This document shows, in pieces, positions 5,596 to 7,402 of a stretch of DNA of 7,402 bases (the stretch's first letter is position 1; each line of letters opens with the position of its first letter). The position numbers and the translations under genes were made by a program. The notes beneath the pieces were generated by a model that was not told the origin of the DNA, did not search any database, and saw only the letters and a program-made list of their open reading frames with translations. This DNA comes from Pseudobdellovibrio sp. GTDB taxonomy: Bacteria; Bdellovibrionota; Bdellovibrionia; Bdellovibrionales; Bdellovibrionaceae. Location of the stretch: positions 1-7,402 of the forward strand of contig JANWIU010000025.1 of NCBI GenBank assembly GCA_025449725.1. Reading direction: 5' to 3'.

Positions 5596-7402
5596 CTACC
5601 CGCCAAGTATCCGCGCAATATAACTGCAACGTAATCTGGTTCCTGCGCGAATTCTCTGAACATTATCATGTGCCGCAGTAGCCGTGCCGATTATGTTTGA
5701 GCGGTACTTACCGGTTCTTACTGCATCTCTCATGTTTTCTGACATGTGATCGTGCGCATATTTCTTAGCTTCCGCAGAAAGTTTTTTCATGAAGTGGAAT
5801 CCATAGAATACCGGGGCCGCCTGCAAGACATACTTTGCGTGCTTCACAAACCATGTCAGCTTACTTTTAGCGGTAAAGCCCACAACCTGTGCGTTTTCGC
5901 GCGGAGAAAGCTCCGTATCTTTAATTAGGTCTGCTGCGGCTTTTTCTGCCTCTACTCTCCAGCGTTCAACCTGTGGCTGCGCCAGCGGCTTACCCAGAAT
6001 CATATCCTTAAAGTTTTTAACGGCAGCAAAGACTTGCTTCAGCTTAGCTGTGCCTTCGTCACCTACCCAGTTTACGCCGAAGTTTTTATGAATGAAGCGC
6101 CTGTAGGCCTCGTCTTTGTAATGATTTTCAAAAGCGCGGTTTTCGTATTCGCCTTCGAACTGATGCTTGATGTATTCATTCTTACGACGCGGAATAAAAT
6201 CCTTAGTTAAGTGATTCGCCATCTCTTCTGCCAGCTTCAGTTGTGCCAGCTCTTTCGCGCGGGCCTGAATAAACGCCTCGCTCATCAGTTCGATGTTGGC
6301 CGATTCACCTAGGCCTGAAAATAAACGAATTTTTTCTTGTTCGATACGTTCTTGAATGGCTTTTTTCTCTAAGCCTTCAAGAGTATTTTCGACAACTTCC
6401 ATGTGCTTGATCTCACGTAAGCGCTGTTCGTAACGCTCTACTTCCATATTGTAACGGCGCATGTAAGAATCTTCAGTTTGGCCTTCTAACAGTTTTGGTA
6501 AGTCAAATATGTCTTTGCCTTCCAATGTTTTCAAAAACTCACTGTGCGCATTCTTCATGATCGTCTGGATAATCACATCTGTTGTTTCAGCTGAAGGATT
6601 ACGAATAAATTCTTCCGGAAACAAATCACTGAAGGTCACGTCAGCATTAATTTTACCTTGCGCTTTAAAAGAATCATAAATTCGCTGCAAGGCGATTTTT
6701 TTGTATTCGTATTTTTTGTAAATGTCTTCACGGTAAATAGACTGCAACTCTGTATCCGCAAGTAACACGGTAGAAATAGTCACAGCGTTAGACATATCGG
6801 CTGTCGTCAGCTTTCGCTGCAAATGAGTTCTTTCAGCGTATTTGTTTAAGTACTCAAGTGCACCGGCTTCATCAATATAGGCCGCTTCTTTTGGTAATAC
6901 TTCTTTTAATGCTACGTAAGTCGCCATCAGCTCACGAATCATGTCTTCGTACTTTTTTGGTTCTAAGAAGGCACGGTCCGGGCTGTGGCCATCCGGAGCG
7001 TGGCCTAATAAATTTGAAAATCCCGCATGACCGAAGGTATCCATCTTCGTGTGAGTTCCCGCAGACAACAACTGTAAGTCACCATTAACAAGTCCGTGAT
7101 AAATAAAAATAGACCCTAATGCATGATTGCGCTCTGCTAAAGCTAATTTACTTTTTAAAACGCTGCTCAAAATCCCGGTGCCGCCGTGACCGCCGGTTAA
7201 CACCTTCGCAGCGTCGCCATGAAAATGATAAAGCTGACGCTGAGAAGACAGCAACATGGCAGACGTTAATGCTGTTTGATCTACATATTGATTTCCGGTC
7301 GATAAATACTTGGCAATAGAATCACTTAAGCCTGCTGCACGCGCCAGTACGTATGAAATTCTTAAGTGCGAATCGCTTTCGTAGGCCATGGCTTGCGCCG
7401 CC
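5596..7402 (-). CDS. probable exported metal-site protein, DUF6765/P1-nuclease-like N-terminus, long helical C-terminus (5' end missing)
   Basis: The frame runs from the right edge to TAG at 5598-5596. An ATG at 7389 would give 597 residues, but the frame stays open upstream (A-A-Q-A before that Met) with no ribosome binding site, so the start is probably outside the window. AQA just before the Met looks like a signal-peptidase I site, suggesting export. Numbering from the Met, the first ~150 residues are rich in His/Asp: H8, QYVD (34-37), YHFHGD (54-59), H98, then H113-x3-D117-x3-H121, GH (129-130) and GHSPD (134-138). This order recalls DUF6765 and the zinc-dependent phospholipase C/S1-P1 nuclease fold. 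That resemblance is by eye, and the N-terminal tryptophan ligand of P1 nuclease is not seen. Residues 150-300 are mostly helical. Residues 308-430 are highly charged and probably coiled-coil. A hydrophobic or amphipathic helix lies near 510-533. The gene converges on the operon with a 31-base gap. Substrate unknown. Confidence 0.65.
   Translation of the reverse strand, partial: AAQAMAYESDSHLRISYVLARAAGLSDSIAKYLSTGNQYVDQTALTSAMLLSSQRQLYHFHGDAAKVLTGGHGGTGILSSVLKSKLALAERNHALGSIFIYHGLVNGDLQLLSAGTHTKMDTFGHAGFSNLLGHAPDGHSPDRAFLEPKKYEDMIRELMATYVALKEVLPKEAAYIDEAGALEYLNKYAERTHLQRKLTTADMSNAVTISTVLLADTELQSIYREDIYKKYEYKKIALQRIYDSFKAQGKINADVTFSDLFPEEFIRNPSAETTDVIIQTIMKNAHSEFLKTLEGKDIFDLPKLLEGQTEDSYMRRYNMEVERYEQRLREIKHMEVVENTLEGLEKKAIQERIEQEKIRLFSGLGESANIELMSEAFIQARAKELAQLKLAEEMANHLTKDFIPRRKNEYIKHQFEGEYENRAFENHYKDEAYRRFIHKNFGVNWVGDEGTAKLKQVFAAVKNFKDMILGKPLAQPQVERWRVEAEKAAADLIKDTELSPRENAQVVGFTAKSKLTWFVKHAKYVLQAAPVFYGFHFMKKLSAEAKKYAHDHMSENMRDAVRTGKYRSNIIGTATAAHDNVQRIRAGTRLRCSYIARILGG

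Noticed and set aside
5746..7319. Three short plus-strand frames (5746-5928, 6858-7088, 7119-7319) antisense to the His/Asp-rich gene
   Set aside because: The long minus-strand frame has consistent protein character throughout; these are short, Arg/His/Leu-rich shadows without ribosome binding sites.

Overview
The window looks like ordinary chromosome of a Gram-negative bacterium. The evidence is a TonB-type C-terminal domain, a predicted exported protein on the other strand, and good Shine-Dalgarno/GTG start usage. Base composition is moderately AT-rich by eye, with many TTA leucines and AAA lysines. Gene style and protein flavour remind me of Bdellovibrionota (Bdellovibrio-like), but that placement is an inference and no marker gene fixes it. 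No mobile element, tRNA, rRNA, CRISPR array or recognisable defence system is present.

Layout. (1) Bases 1-215, plus strand: the last ~70 codons of a TonB-family protein whose start lies left of the window. (2) Bases 216-325: an intergenic stretch with a plausible sigma-70 promoter, a perfect 6-bp dyad with a TTCG loop overlapping the -10, and a strong ribosome binding site. (3) Bases 326-5564, plus strand: three tightly packed genes that read as one operon. They are a 943-residue thiamine-diphosphate enzyme of the homodimeric pyruvate dehydrogenase E1 (AceE)/transketolase family, a 243-residue alpha/beta-hydrolase-like protein starting 5 bases later, and a 556-residue multi-pass membrane protein with a C-terminal TPR region. 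The third gene's GTG start overlaps the hydrolase stop by one base, and the protein resembles the bacterial TMTC-like GT-C glycosyltransferases. (4) Bases 5596-7402, minus strand: a convergent gene, open at the right edge. It encodes a probably exported protein whose N-terminal His/Asp pattern resembles DUF6765 and the zinc-dependent phospholipase C/P1-nuclease fold, followed by a long charged helical region.

How they may work together. The E1-like enzyme would decarboxylate a 2-oxo acid or transfer an activated aldehyde in the cytoplasm. It lacks the N-terminal extension that AceE uses to dock on its E2 partner, and no E2 or E3 gene is beside it, so its substrate is open. The hydrolase has a degenerate nucleophile elbow. 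The membrane protein probably acts on a lipid-linked sugar at the periplasmic face. No established pathway unites these three, and their linkage may only be transcriptional. The most useful second looks are the E1 with its Cys/His-rich C-terminus, the TMTC-like protein with its homopolymer tracts, and the metal-site protein on the minus strand, whose apparent ATG is probably not its real start.
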